DNA of 64,000 bases, taken from Rostratula benghalensis. Lineage: Eukaryota > Chordata > Aves > Charadriiformes > Rostratulidae. Below are positions 1 through 11,369 of this stretch, piece by piece. Position numbers and translations under genes: made by a program. The notes under the pieces were generated by a model. The model worked only from the letters and a program-made list of their open reading frames with translations, was not told where the DNA came from and did no database searches. Where the stretch lies: NCBI GenBank assembly GCA_013399305.1, contig VXAI01000159.1, positions 1 through 64,000 on the forward strand, written 5' to 3'. Each line of letters begins with the position of its first letter. Position 1 is the first letter of the stretch.

Positions 1-132
1 CCACCCGCGTCCCGCCGCTCCGCCTTTCGCGCTCCGGCTCCGCGTTTTGCGGGCGGCCGCGGCGCCGGCCGGGGAGCGCCGGGTAACAAAGGCAAGTTTG
101 AGAGGAGCAGCCGCCGCCGCGCAGCCTGGCGG

Positions 133-140
133 TGACGTCA
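133..140. promoter_or_regulatory. Perfect cAMP-response element (TGACGTCA)
   Basis: The eight-base palindrome TGACGTCA is the full consensus site for CREB/ATF family factors. It lies in the CpG island, about 36 bases upstream of the TTAAA box at 176, which is the usual position for a functional CRE. The palindrome gives no strand. Function is inferred from motif and position only. Confidence 0.55.
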
Positions 141-160
141 GGGAACAATGCCGCTGCCAG

Positions 161-182
161 CCCGCCCGCCCCCCCTTAAAGG
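161..182 (+). promoter_or_regulatory. GC-box run followed by a TATA-like CCTTAAAGG box
   Basis: A CCCGCCCGCC(C)n stretch, matching SP/KLF GC boxes on the minus strand, leads directly into CCTTAAAGG. The core TTAAA at 176-180 is a weak TATA variant. If used on the plus strand, transcription would start near 205-210. CCTTAAAGG is nearly self-complementary, so the opposite direction is not excluded. Confidence 0.35.
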
Positions 183-483
183 CGCCCGGACGCACCGCGG
201 GGCGCTGACAGGGACCCGGCCTCCGCTGCCGCCTGTACCGGGTGCTGCCTCTTCCCTCCCCCGTCACACCGCCTGCCCGCCCGCGGCGGCCGTTCTCCGC
301 GTCGCGGCTCCCTGGCCTCCGCCGCTGCTCTGCGCTCCCCAAAGGCGCGGGGGTCGCGGCGACGCAGGCAGGCAGGCCAGGGCTGCGGTCGCGGCGACGC
401 AGCCCACCCCGGGCTAAGGACGCGGGGGCAGATGCGGGATACACAAGTCCCGCAGGCTGGAGCCCTGTCACCTCTGAAGGGAG

Positions 484-681
484 CGTTTACTGCGAGGGTG
501 GTGAGGCGCTGGCACAGGTTGCCCAGAGAAGCTGTGGCTGCCCCATCCCTGGAGGGGTTCAAGGCCAGGCTGGATGGGGCTTTGAGCAACCTGCTCTGGT
601 GGGAGGTGGCCCTGCCCACGGCCGGGGGGTTGGAACCCCATGATCTTTAAGCTCCCTTCCAACCGAATCCATTCCGTGATT
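484..681 (+). mobile_element. CR1 LINE, 3' end fragment
   Basis: The sequence follows the CR1 3' end in the sense direction: GTGGTGAGGCGCTGGCACAG, GGTTGCCCAGAGAAGCTGTG, a CCCTGGAGGGGTTCAAGGCC block, TTTGAGCAACCTG, GTGGGAGGTGGCCCTGCCCA, and finally TGATCTTTAAGCTCCCTTCC with CCATTCCGTGAT at the end. Only the last 200 bases or so are present. That is the usual 5' truncation of CR1, and no reverse transcriptase frame remains. It starts about 55 bases after the CpG island and keeps some CpGs. The exact left edge is uncertain by about 15 bases. Confidence 0.93.
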
Positions 682-1407
682 GTTTTCTTCAAAGGTCTAG
701 GTCCTCGGGGGCTACATCATTGCTGAGTGTCTCAGCCCCAGGAGGGAGGATCTCTCTACACTGAGCTCTTCCAGTGAGTTTGGCCAAGATGCTACCCTCG
801 GCTGCTCTAACGGGTGACCCCCTCACCACCTCCTGTTCTACTGCACTGCCCTCCCAGAGCCAGACCAGCCCACGGACGCAGCGGGCACTGCTTCATCAAT
901 GCAGCCCCTAAGGCATTCCCCTCCTACACAGCGTCTGATGTCCATTACAAATAAACCCATCTTTCCAAGTAACCCACAATGGCGCTCCAGCAACACAGTC
1001 ATTTCCTGACAGTCACACAGATGTCATTGCATCATACCTTAATAGTAAATTAATTGGCAATTAATAATCTTTTTTCTTAAAGCAGCAGCTTGGTAAGGTG
1101 TCAGAACTTCTGTCTTGGACACAGGCAAATCAAGCAGTAGGTTTGATGTTGTGCTGCCTCAAACCATCTGCAGAATTAGAAAGATTAGAAAATGAAGCCG
1201 ATCTCTGTGCAGAAAAGCAGTTACAAGGGCATAGCCTGTCCACTGGATTTAAGCATAACTTCCACTGATGTCATCCAGGCAGACAACTGGTTGGTGCTAA
1301 CACGTTTACTTTTTCAAGCTTTTCTGCAGAATACTTTCCCCATCACCACATCACACAGGATTTACCACCTGTCTCACCCTGCCATCTTTCAGGAACTAAG
1401 TAGCTAG
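682..1407. other. Non-coding interval, nothing recognised
   Basis: Mixed-composition sequence between the CR1 fragment and an A run. The 71-codon frame at 1192-1407 ends just before the A run, but it has no recognisable domain and its length is ordinary for chance. I see no polyadenylation hexamer just upstream of the A run, so a processed pseudogene is not supported. Confidence 0.5.
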
Positions 1408-1428
1408 AAAAAAAAAAAAAAAAAAAAA
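1408..1428 (+). repeat. A21 homopolymer
   Basis: Twenty-one uninterrupted A residues follow TAGCTAG. It may be a retroposon tail or a simple expansion. I could not identify an element body upstream. Confidence 0.9.
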
Positions 1429-4400
1429 GAATGTCTTGCAGGAAATCAGTTTAGTGATTTAGCAGGTGCTATTGAGCCCCCTGTCCCTGTCTCCACCAAA
1501 TTGGGGGTTGCCACATGCTGTTCAGAGGCACCGAAGGGGCTGGAGGTGATACCTGTCCACAGGGGACACACAACTGCAACAGCCTCAGCCACTCATGGTC
1601 CTTAGAGATCAAGCAGCACTTGCAGTGACAGCAAGTGTTAACTGGTGTCATGGCCAGGTCCCAACTGCTTTGCCTGCCCCTGTGGAACCCTTCACCTTCT
1701 CAGTCTCAGGAAACGTTCCTGATTTTGACCACAGGGTACACCAGGTTTTGGCCCCAAAGTGGTTGCAGCAGTCAGTTTATCTAGTGTATTTATCGGTTCA
1801 TTTGGAAATTAACTCCCCGAAGATTAGGAGGACCTTCCTTTTCTCTGACCTGTGCTGATACGATTCATGAAAATAGGAAGGTGCCTCCAACCCCTGTTGA
1901 TGGGCTTTCTTTCAGCCAGGGACCAGGCTAATCCACAACAAAGAATAAAGCACTTTCAGAGCTGCTCCAGTTCACTGCCTGTTGGGGCATACAGGGTAGA
2001 CCGGCCACTTGGTCTGAAAGAAAGGGTTAGGAGTTTAGATGTGTGGCAGGGCTGGCTTGGGTTATTCAGTGGTGCCCCAAGAACACACCTGCAAAGATAG
2101 CTCTCAAATTAGCCCTGATTTTCCAACTCTGTTGCTGTGTCAGAGCAAAGCAAAAGCAGCATGTGCAACCTGATCGAGGATTAAGCCCTTTTTGTTTAGG
2201 AGGCCAGGCTGCTTTTTGCAAATGAGCACTCTTGATGATTTTGGGGTGGAGAGTTGTTGTAACGAGCCTTAAAGCAGAAGCTGCACAAGCCTCACCACAC
2301 AATCTGGGATCCCAGCTCAGCAGCCCTCTGCTGCGGCAGTAGCAGGGCCACCAGCGAGCCAGCAGACACGCAGTTATCCACATTATTCCACACTCCGTGG
2401 TGGGCCTGTCCACAAGGGATTAGACCAAATCTGCTAACCTCATTTCTGTTATATAACCCAAGACAGAGCTGAACTCTTTCCTCCGGGGGGATTTTGTGTT
2501 AAACCAGAATATCACCTTCCTCCTAACCCCTCCTCAGCTGCAGTTCAAATTCGGTTCCGCTGCTATCATAACTCATGCTGCACCGTAATGACAGTGGAAT
2601 TGATGGAGATGGCATGTAGACACCGTGTCTAGACATACCTGGGCTACTTCTGTACAAGTTTTATCAGGTAACTGCTCTCAGTGCAGCTTCTTGCAACAGA
2701 CCACAGAGACCAAAGGGAGTAAAGGGCTCAGCTCACGAGTCTGCACTGAGCTGCTCTGTGTCACAGCCATTGGTACCTAAGGTGCCTTAGCCTAAGAGCT
2801 AACTCAGGGAAGTTCAACCTGGGCTGCAGGTATACCACACACACAAACAACAGCCTGTGACTGGTGATGATTTCATAACAGGATCCAACATCAACATTGC
2901 TTTTAGTCACATCACAACCACACACATAGTGCCACCAGACCTGGTGCTCCCCACATGCACACGTTTCAAAGCCTTCTGATCCCTCACAGAGCTGTTCATG
3001 CACGAACACTGATCTGTCATCTACTCTTCTGTCATAGCCCATGGGCCCACCTCATGCTAACACATTCTCAGATCAATAGTTATGCAGAGGTTTAGCTAAT
3101 ATTGCCTCACAATGAGGGAGAACAAGTCTTTTTCCAACTTAGCAACAGCACAGGATGCCAGGAATAATGCTACTGGATGCAGTTAAATTACACCAGTGCG
3201 AAAGTGAGATTAAGTTTAAGTGAGGCTGCAGTCAGACTGTACACATTTCGCTACCCACAGTGAGAAACTGGAACAGTTTATTGAGGACTATGTCCATTTT
3301 TATCTTTTCCTTAATAGTATGGAAAAGAAAAGTGGGTTTATTTGGATTCCTAAATTAGAGATGAAATTGCTATGCAAAGACATTAAGGAAATTCACAGTT
3401 ATGCAACTGGACTCCTAGAGGAAAGAGTAAACAATTTTACTGAGAAAAACAAATTGAAAACAATTACAAGACAGTAAGAAGGAAGTAAGAGGTTTGGGCT
3501 TTTTCTTTTTCCCCCCTTCCCTTTTCCTTTTGAGACCTGAAACCATTTGCATGTTTTCTTAAATTTGATCCCTCTGTGGTCCTCCTTAACCAATACTGCT
3601 TAAGTCACATTGTCATTTCATGACTAAAATGAGGGACTGGTTTCCTCCAGAGGAGCTTCAGTGCAATGGGGAAGGAAAGGAGCATCATCAAGGCAGGTTT
3701 TAGTCACTGAGGAGACAAAACATATCTTTTATGGGACTTTGCACTCCCACCTCATTTTACAGTCACTCTTTCTGAACCAAGCCGCTATTTATGCCAGTCT
3801 TCTGCCAATTGTTCCATGTACTCAGAAGCCTAAAAAATCTTTCAGGGGCCCTTCAGGGTGAGGGTGCCATGGTAAGGCTACTCACACACTGAACAACTCT
3901 CTAGCAAACACAAGACCCAAGTAACTAGGACTCTTGAGTAACCACTGAGCAACTTCGCACCTATGGCTCGCTTAAGCATGGGGTATAATCTGAGGAGGGC
4001 GAGAGCCGTAGCTTACAGCACTGTACTCAGCCTTCACACACACACCGTGCTGGATTAAGCAAGGCAATTTGATTAGTTTGGCAAAGAGAATAAAGCCTTT
4101 TAAAAATACTATGTAGGAAGATCTCACTGACATCCAGGATGTGTGCCTTCGAGAGTCAAGGATACAGCTTCAAAACAAAAACAAAGAAGAGCCGAAAGGG
4201 TAGGAAGAGAAGGCATGCCTTGTGCTTGTAACATGCTGAAAAGGAACTTAACATATGTGAGCTGAGGAAATACGGCATTGTAAACATGCTATTTATATAG
4301 TGCCAAAAGCATACTTTTATGGGGACATAAACATTAGTCACCCCAGTGCATACAATCCTTCCTTCTACAGGAGATAAAGACGCTGCCCTGTCAGAGCCCC

Positions 4401-5550
4401 ATGGAAGTCCCAATTCAAGAACCGAGCACATCTCAACTCTGAGAAATCTCAAATCATAATTTGGTCTGGGGTGAAGTCAATTGACTCGTGCAAACCTTGC
4501 CCATAAAGCAAATAACTTCCCAACACTGCAACTGAGATTTGTAAATAAGGACTTTAATCACTTCTGTTGTTATTAAAGTCTTTTCTAGCTACACCATGGA
4601 GTTTCAGGATGAAAAAGTGAAAAAGAAAGCAAAACCTTATCCAACTTTAAAGTCAAGGGAATATATTCAGGCAAATGCAATTAGCAAAGCTGGAAGATGG
4701 CCAAAGCACCGTGTGCAACATCATGATCTTACAGAAAAAGAAAATACCCAAGGATTTTGAATGACTGCAAACGTCAGGACTTTGTTTTTAATCTGCTCCA
4801 AATAACACTATTGGGTAACCTTACGTAAAACCAGACGTGCACGTAGCTACCTTGAGAGCATTTCACTTGGCATGTTAGCAGACATGTCCGTGGTGTGGAT
4901 TCCCATTTCAGAGATGGTAGAGGAGGAAATACTACTCCATCATTTGACTACCAACTGCCAGATTTTGACAGTAAGCAGGTCTTCTTTTAGCCTCACTGAA
5001 TTTTAATGGGGAACAGTAATGAGATTTAAAGAACAACAAATGCAGCCATGTGTAGAGCGTGAATGTTGAGTCCTACTTCTGTTTCTCCTCTTGTCTTCAG
5101 CTCTTATCTGACCCAGTCAGGAGACTGAGATGACAAATAGCACCAGCACCAAGTGGATAACTCTTAGACTGAACTGTGGTCTGCGTTTCTGTGAGAGATT
5201 TCAGTCTGAACTAGCCAACCTGGCAACGTGGAAGGGGAGCAAGCAACAGTAAAACAAGATGTTATTGCAAGGACAGCGAGGACTGCATCGTATCAGACAG
5301 AGCTTGCCAGAACATTATAATGCTTCGTAACACCGCTAATCATGCTAAATAAAATGTAGCCTTAAACACACTTAGGACTAGATTCTCAATGGGTCCTTCC
5401 ATTTAGCATGCTGCATAATTTTTTTTTTCCCCTAACCAACTGTATTTTGTATCACAAGGGATGTTTAATACAAATTTGGAAAAAGAAAAAATAAATTCAT
5501 AAAATATGAATAAATAACCATAAGTTGTTTACACAAATAAACATTCTGGG
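1429..5550. other. AT-rich non-coding interval
   Basis: No exon with convincing splice signals, no CR1 and no long repeat was seen. A frame at 3220-3477 (85 codons, lysine- and glutamate-rich) reads like a helical peptide but is a single AT-rich frame without family resemblance. A short block near 3186-3215 (TTACACCAGTG...GTGAGATTA) weakly recalls the end of the MITE-like family described at 47.6 kb. Confidence 0.45.
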
Positions 5551-5650
5551 GCATGGGATTTTATTCAGTAATTGCCATATTGGTCATAAAACATGCCTGA
5601 GAGCCCAAAGTGTTACTTGATTGCATTTAGCAGCACCAATTAGCCTCTCA
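5545..5650. promoter_or_regulatory. Candidate conserved non-coding element
   Basis: A compact, complex, repeat-free block contains CAGTAATTGCC, a TTGGTCATAAA word and TTGATTGCATTTAGCAG. These are typical of homeodomain, nuclear-receptor and Oct-like sites packed together. It looks different from the simple flanking AT-rich DNA. This is a pattern judgement only, since no alignment is available. Confidence 0.25.
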
Positions 5651-6744
5651 ATTTTTCACTGTGTTAACAAAAAGTACCGGTTTCCTACTCTCTACGAAGA
5701 GGTAAAAAACACATCAAACCCCACGCTCTCCCGTGTGGCTGTACACCCCACAGGCGTATGTGCAGGTGACACCAAAGACCATCAAGGCTTGAACTGTGAT
5801 CTGTCACGGGTGGGAAACAAAACCCCAAGACAGTAACAGTTTTCCTTCCTATTCTGGGGGGACTACATAGGGCAGAGGGAGCAGTGAAGAATTTTGTAAT
5901 AAGGAGCTCTCGCAAAAATACTACAGGCCACAGATTCCTTACAGCTGAATAGGAGAATAAGTGCAAAACTGAAGACAACAGGAAAAGGTGTGGTCCCTAA
6001 TGCTTCATCTGCTGTATTTTATTGTCCATGAGCCGAGACCAGTAGAAAGCCACTAAATTTCCTAGAGGACAGAAAAGCCCAGAAAACTACTGAATTAGGA
6101 GGCTTCCTAATACTTGGGATTTCTACATTAAATACTTCCCATAAGAAAGGAAGCATGTGGTTTGCAAGGGAAAGCCTTCATGAGCTGAACAACCCCCAGT
6201 CTTAATTCAAAGATTAATTAAGATAAATAATATATAATTAAGTAGTTTGGAAACAACTTGTTTTTCCCCAGTAGTAGACATTCGGCTAAGCATGGCAGCC
6301 AAAAGGCATGTCAGGAGGACTCCAGTCGTGCAGACACTTGCAACTGGAGGAAGAGTGCAGATGTGATGCAAATTTGGGAATTCTGTTTGGGTGAGCTACA
6401 GATGCAATACAGGATGTAGATACTGATACAGCACAGTTACCTCACAATGTGGATAATTAACACATGGGCAATCAAGACTTGATGGCATTACACTAACTAT
6501 AGAAGCTGCTACATCCCAGAAACATGGCTGGGAATATCTGTCTTGTATTTTCGTCTCACTAGAACCCTAATTTTGACAGCTTATTGACCTACTTTCAGCA
6601 TGGCATTGCTTTCAGCGTGTTAACCTCCTCCCCTCCCATCCCCAAACACTCACGGCTATTTCAAATAAGGGCAAGAAAAAGAAAGATGAAATTACAGATG
6701 TTGCTTGTGCATACAATCAGTGCATCCCTCCCCCACTAAAGTTT
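5651..6744. other. Non-coding interval, nothing recognised
   Basis: AT-rich sequence with the short AT tract AATTAAGATAAATAATATATAATTAAG near 6220. No gene, repeat family or RNA was recognised. Confidence 0.45.
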
Positions 6745-6870
6745 AATAAGGATTGTTAGTACATCATTGTAGCTGGTAATTGTGTAGGTACACATGGTAA
6801 TTGCATGTATTTGCACTAATTATGTAAATGCACAATAATTAAAGCTCCAGGGTTTTCATGGTAAATTTTT
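6745..6870. promoter_or_regulatory. Candidate enhancer-like block dense in homeodomain sites
   Basis: Within about 100 bases there are two GGTAATTG words (6774 and 6798), CTAATTATG, a TATTTGCAC/TAAATGCAC pair arranged head to head around TAATTATG, and AATAATTAAAGC. Clusters of TAATTA/TAATTG with octamer-like words are common in deeply conserved developmental enhancers. Conservation cannot be tested here, so this is inference from site density. Confidence 0.3.
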
Positions 6871-9141
6871 AAGACACTCATGGATTTGTCATGGCAAAAG
6901 TGTCAGTCATGTAACCCAGTGGGAAAAGGGAGGAGGAAGAGGAAGCTCAGGAGAACATACTTCTTAAAATACAGAGATTTTTACATAAATAAGTGGATGG
7001 AGAACAGTACTTCATCAGCAAACACAGCTGTCATGCCTAAGCACAGTTTCTTTCAGTCTCTTATCATATTTAAAAAAAAATAAATCTAGAAAACTCTCCA
7101 AAGCACACTGAGGTTTTTCATGGTAGGTTAAAACTAAAGATCAAGCATTCTTCCACTTTCTCCACCTACTGCCCCAGCTTTTCCCATTCAGCATGTTGTG
7201 AAAGGCAGGGGAAGAAATTAATTTGTGCTCTCTTTTTGCTACCGTGGTGATCACTCGCTAATATTACCAGATTGCTCCCTCTCCCAGAGGCATTATCACA
7301 CTCCATCAGTGGAAATACCCCAGCTCCACTGGGATCTGGATCCACCTCCCAGCAGTGTGCTGCCTTAGCACAGGGATCATAGAGGGAAGGTTTAAGTGGC
7401 TTTTTTCTCATGGCTTTTCCCCCCCCTCTCTTTACCCTCCCTTAAGACTTCAGCCATTCCCCACTACCTCAGGTCTTCAGAAGCCAACTTGCTGGTGTCC
7501 TCCAGGGATCAGCCAGACCTTCCTGCAAGCACTTCTCCACCCAGCACACCAGGCAGGAGCTGTCTCCCCTCTCCACCACTCTGCAGCCCAGTGCAGGGCC
7601 TGCTACACCAAAGCTGTTCACCAGGACCTTTGTGGCTGTGCTCCATGGACCTTTCAGGTCTGGGCAAACTAACTGTTCCTTAGTGACTTCAGGCCATGAA
7701 GGAAAGAAGGAAACACGGCTTTGGAAACATGCAGTATATGTCTCTTTGTACCAAGACAGCAAGTAAGGACACACAGTGTCCAGCTGTCAAGCTGGTTTTA
7801 ATCACCTCCAACAGCCAACCTGAGCAGCTCTCTAAAGCCATGCCATTACCCTTATGCCAGGAGCAGGAGGGGCTGTTTGAGAAGCACAGCAATGTAACAT
7901 GAGGCACTACAAATTCAGAGCACTCTCAAGGATTTCACACCAAAAAGGTTTCCATTTGAAAACACATTGTTTGAGATGTTAATCATTTTAGTCAAGGGCC
8001 ATTTTCTCAGTCACTGACAGCTATCTGCAGTCATAAGACTTAAAGAACTTGGAAAACATGAACATGACTTGTACTTAATGCAGAAGTCTACTATATATCA
8101 CTACCCCATTTTAATTTTGGATGTTCCTGTTGTTCCCCACAGCACAGCTATCATCTCACTCGCTCACACACATCTACCCACCTTCACCTGCGGACACCTC
8201 ATAATCAACACAAGAGTTTTAAGCTACCAGTACCTAATAGCTTAAGCCAAGACACAAAAGAGAGCTTCCTCAGCAGTTGGAACAAAACTAAGAAGATTTA
8301 AGACCATAACCACAAGCTATTAGTTATTTAAACCATGGGTCAAAAAGCTCTATGTTCATAGCATCTGCCTTTACAGCACCCCAGAACAATTCCAGCCACA
8401 CTTCTTACCTGTGGTAATGCAAACAGGCCACTCTGGAGTAACAGAAGATACAGAACCATATCCTGCAACCTCAAAACCTCCCATAGGACTGCACAACAAG
8501 CTTCAACCCCCCTCCCTCAGGCTCTAGGGAGCATGCCCAGCTGCTAATTTCAGGTGGGTTTTTAGTACAGCTGTTTCAAATTGGCTACTCAGCCACAGCT
8601 GGGGCAATAATTAGTTCTCTCTTCAATACTTCCTGGGCTGGAGGAGTTCAATTTTTTGTTTGCTTGGTTTTTTTAAAAGTTGTTTTTGAATGTGTAATCT
8701 GCTGATTGTTTTCTTGCTTAAAAAAAAATGAAAACACCCCAAAACCTATTTTAAACCCAATAACCCTTCTCCCTGCAAAATGTCCAAACTCTTACTTCTG
8801 AGAATAGGACTAATAAATATTTCTGCACTTACTTAAAACATAAGGGAACAAAACTACTAGAACTACAGTTGAATTGAAATAGAATCTTTTTCCCCAATAC
8901 TCTAAAGTTTCATATGACTCAGATGTTCTTTTTTTAAAAAAAAACAAAACTGTGGTTTTCAAGGTACACTTTCAATTTTATAGATAAAATTAAAGAAAAA
9001 AAGTAGCTGTGTGATAAAAACTGATGAAATCTAGTACAAAATTAATTAAAAAGCTGCTTTTAATTGGTGGGTTTCAATTAAATAAGAGAAGCTGTCTGGG
9101 AAAGAGACTGTTTTCTGGTGTTTCTAACAATAGACATATCT
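6871..9141. other. Non-coding interval
   Basis: Includes a moderately GC-rich part at 7160-7900 in which frames overlap on both strands. None shows a recognisable domain or splice pair, and CpG is scarce, which argues against coding exons. The remainder (7900-9141) is AT-rich with short A and T runs. Confidence 0.45.
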
Positions 9142-9255
9142 GAGCAACATGGTTTAGTGGGAGGTGTCCCTGCCCATGGCGGGGTGGGGGGAGGGAAGGT
9201 GTTGGAACCCAATGATCTTTAAGGTTCCTTCCAACCCAAACCATTCTATGATTTT
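9142..9255 (+). mobile_element. CR1 LINE, short 3' end fragment with a G-rich expansion
   Basis: GAGCAACATGGTTTAGTGGG, AGGTGTCCCTGCCCATGGC, then TGATCTTTAAGGTTCCTTCC, AACCCAAACC and ATTCTATGATT match the last 110 bases or so of CR1 in sense direction. Between CATGGC and TTGGAACCC, where CR1 normally has a short AGGGGG, this copy carries a longer run of G blocks. Only the extreme 3' end is left. Confidence 0.92.
9179..9200 (+). repeat. G-rich tract with G-quadruplex potential inside CR1
   Basis: The tract reads GGCGGGGTGGGGGGAGGGAA and then GG, giving G runs of 4, 6, 3 and 2 separated by one or two bases. Splitting the run of six gives four G tracts of three, as required for a G-quadruplex. 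It replaces the shorter G run of the usual CR1 tail, so it probably arose by slippage after insertion. Confidence 0.5.
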
Positions 9256-11341
9256 ATATTTTCAAAGTTTTTATTTCCTACGCTATTAAGAATGCCTGTA
9301 CTCACACTTGATAGGGATTAAAGGTGGTGTCATTTTTAAATTTTCAGTTCATGGTGACATGTTTCTTAATTAACTGAAAATCTTAGGAGTACAGAGGATT
9401 TTGCACAAATGGAGTCTTCCTGAGAAAAACAGAAATCTTGCTAAAACAGTGATATGTTGTATTAATTTCCTTTAATTTTGCACTAAATTCACCTGTTCTT
9501 TAGCTAATAGATGGTGGATGTCTAAAGGCAGGGAATGTGGGGTTTGTGGGCATGAATGGAAAGCAGGTGAGTTGGGTTACAGCTGGAGCACATTTTCTGT
9601 GTGTCTGTAGAGACTTTATTTTGGCTTGTCTTTGTTGTACAGCAGCATCGTGAGGCTAAGTTAGAGCTTTAACTTCAGTTAATGTGGGACCAAAGGTCTT
9701 TCAGATGTTTATGTCTAGCAGCAACTTGCATGATAAACAGTTGCTCCTTGCATCCTGACTACCTAAGGTGGGTAAGCCTGCAATCCAGCAAGGTCCCTTG
9801 GACCTGATGGTCCTCCACATGCTGCCCAAATACATTTGCATAGACAGAAAATACCTAATACCTCTGTTTGGGGAAGAATTACGGGTCACAAGGAGAAAAT
9901 ATAATTTTTCTGGGCCCTAGGGATTTTTTAAAGGACTAGTGAATGGAAGGCATTTATGATGCCTACTAATATTATTCATTTATGTCCTTTTGGTACCTTA
10001 CTGTCCAGCTGTGAGCTGTGACGCTAGTGATGGCAGGCCTGGTGCAAACACAGAGCTGTTCTCTTCACATTGCCAGAGTGCCACTATTGGTTTTCCAGGA
10101 TGTTTCAAAATTCTTTTTATCAGGGAAGTCACTACCATCATCTGTATTTCACAGGTGAGAAAACTATATCATCGAAAGGTGAAATGACCAAGAGAAGGTG
10201 GCATTGTAGATATTTTAGTGCTAGTCCTGCTCTCTTTTTACTTCTCCAGTGCAAGCACCTTCTTCTGTGAAGTACTGCTCTGGTCAATGCCTAATCCATG
10301 AAAGTAATTTTGGTTACCCAGATTAGAAAATGCAGTTTTCTGGTACAGCTGACATTCACATTCCTTAGCAAGAAGAGTTGCGCTGTTAACTCCTCTGAAC
10401 ATCATGTCCACAGTGTCTCAAGTTGGTGGCTTAGACATGAAAACATCTGCAATTAGTAAATGGTTCATTTTGTAATTAAACATCTGTGTGATTCTTTTGG
10501 CCTGCATGAAAAGTATGAATAAATATTGTTAAATGTAAGTAGATCTGAATAAATACAAATATATGCATATCAATGTACATCACAGGTGGTGGTTGTGAAA
10601 TGAACTGGTTCTTCTGAGATCCCCACATGAGAAATGCTGACACAGCAGGTTATTCAGTAGCAACTGCTGGAAAATACCAACTGCGGCTGTGTAAGCCTGT
10701 CCATGGTGAAAGTGTCCTTTATGCGGTGTTTGAAACCTAAACACCCAGCAACAGAAAGTGTTCTTGCAAATGTAGGTGACAGGATTTACTCAAAAATCAG
10801 TGGCAGATGCATGACCAGAACCTGTATCTGAACCTGTTCCTGACAGGGAAACTGCATTGTCAAGTGCTTTGTCCCAACAAGTCTGCAACAGTGTCTGCAT
10901 ATTTTAAATCCCTGTGTTGAGTCATCGTCACTTAAATGGAACTTAAACCACCTGAGCGTGCCATCCTTACAAACCTATAGACTTTTCCCTTTGTGGAGCA
11001 GGCACAGCCCTTTAAATTCATCCCTACCATGACCCAAAGCCAAGCAATTGTTTCCCAGTTGCTGTATCACAATGTATGGCTACAAAGGGAACCCTACCAG
11101 TGTTTGTTTGTTTGCTGTGCTTGTTCTTTTACAGAAGAATAATAATGCTATCGTTCCAAGCAGAATTACACTTGTTCCACTTTCCCTTGCCCTCAAAAAT
11201 TTAAGAGCAGAGAAGTAATCATTTAAGGCATTCCTTTAACTGTGGGGTTTTATTTTATTTAATCTCTCTATACACACATTTTTCCAGTGTGCATGCTGAA
11301 ACAGCAACCATTTGATTTCCTGTTATTGTTAATGATTCTAA
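9256..11341. other. AT-rich non-coding interval
   Basis: No exon or repeat family recognised. A weak, interrupted TTTG repeat (TGTTTGTTTGTTTGCTG) lies at about 11100-11117. Confidence 0.45.
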
Positions 11342-11369
11342 TTTTTTTTTTTTTTTTTTTTTTTTTTTT
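11342..11369 (-). repeat. T28 homopolymer
   Basis: Twenty-eight uninterrupted T residues. Read on the minus strand it would be an A tail, but no AATAAA or recognisable element body precedes it on that strand. A simple expansion is as likely as a retroposon tail. Confidence 0.9.

Larger units (their letters stand above)
1..430. promoter_or_regulatory. CpG island, probable promoter and 5' exon region, cut by the left edge
   Basis: This is the only dense CpG block in the window. GCG, CCG and CGC words run almost without break from position 1 to about 425, and CpG then drops sharply. Within it are a perfect cAMP-response element, a poly-pyrimidine/GC-box run and a TTAAA box, in promoter-like spacing. 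CpG islands of this kind mark promoters in birds and mammals. The element order (CRE, then GC box, then TTAAA) favours transcription to the right with a start near 200-215, but islands are often bidirectional and a gene to the left is equally possible. I found no convincing coding exon or strong splice donor inside it. The short open frames on both strands here exist because GC-rich DNA is poor in stop codons, so I do not call them genes. The associated gene is unknown. Confidence 0.8.

Noticed and set aside
176..643. Open frames of 89-147 codons on both strands within and beside the CpG island
   Set aside because: GC-rich DNA is poor in stop codons, the frames overlap each other and the CR1 fragment, and none has a known domain.
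3220..3477. 85-codon lysine-rich plus-strand frame
   Set aside because: It reads like a helical peptide but the bias follows from A-rich DNA. No splice sites or family resemblance.
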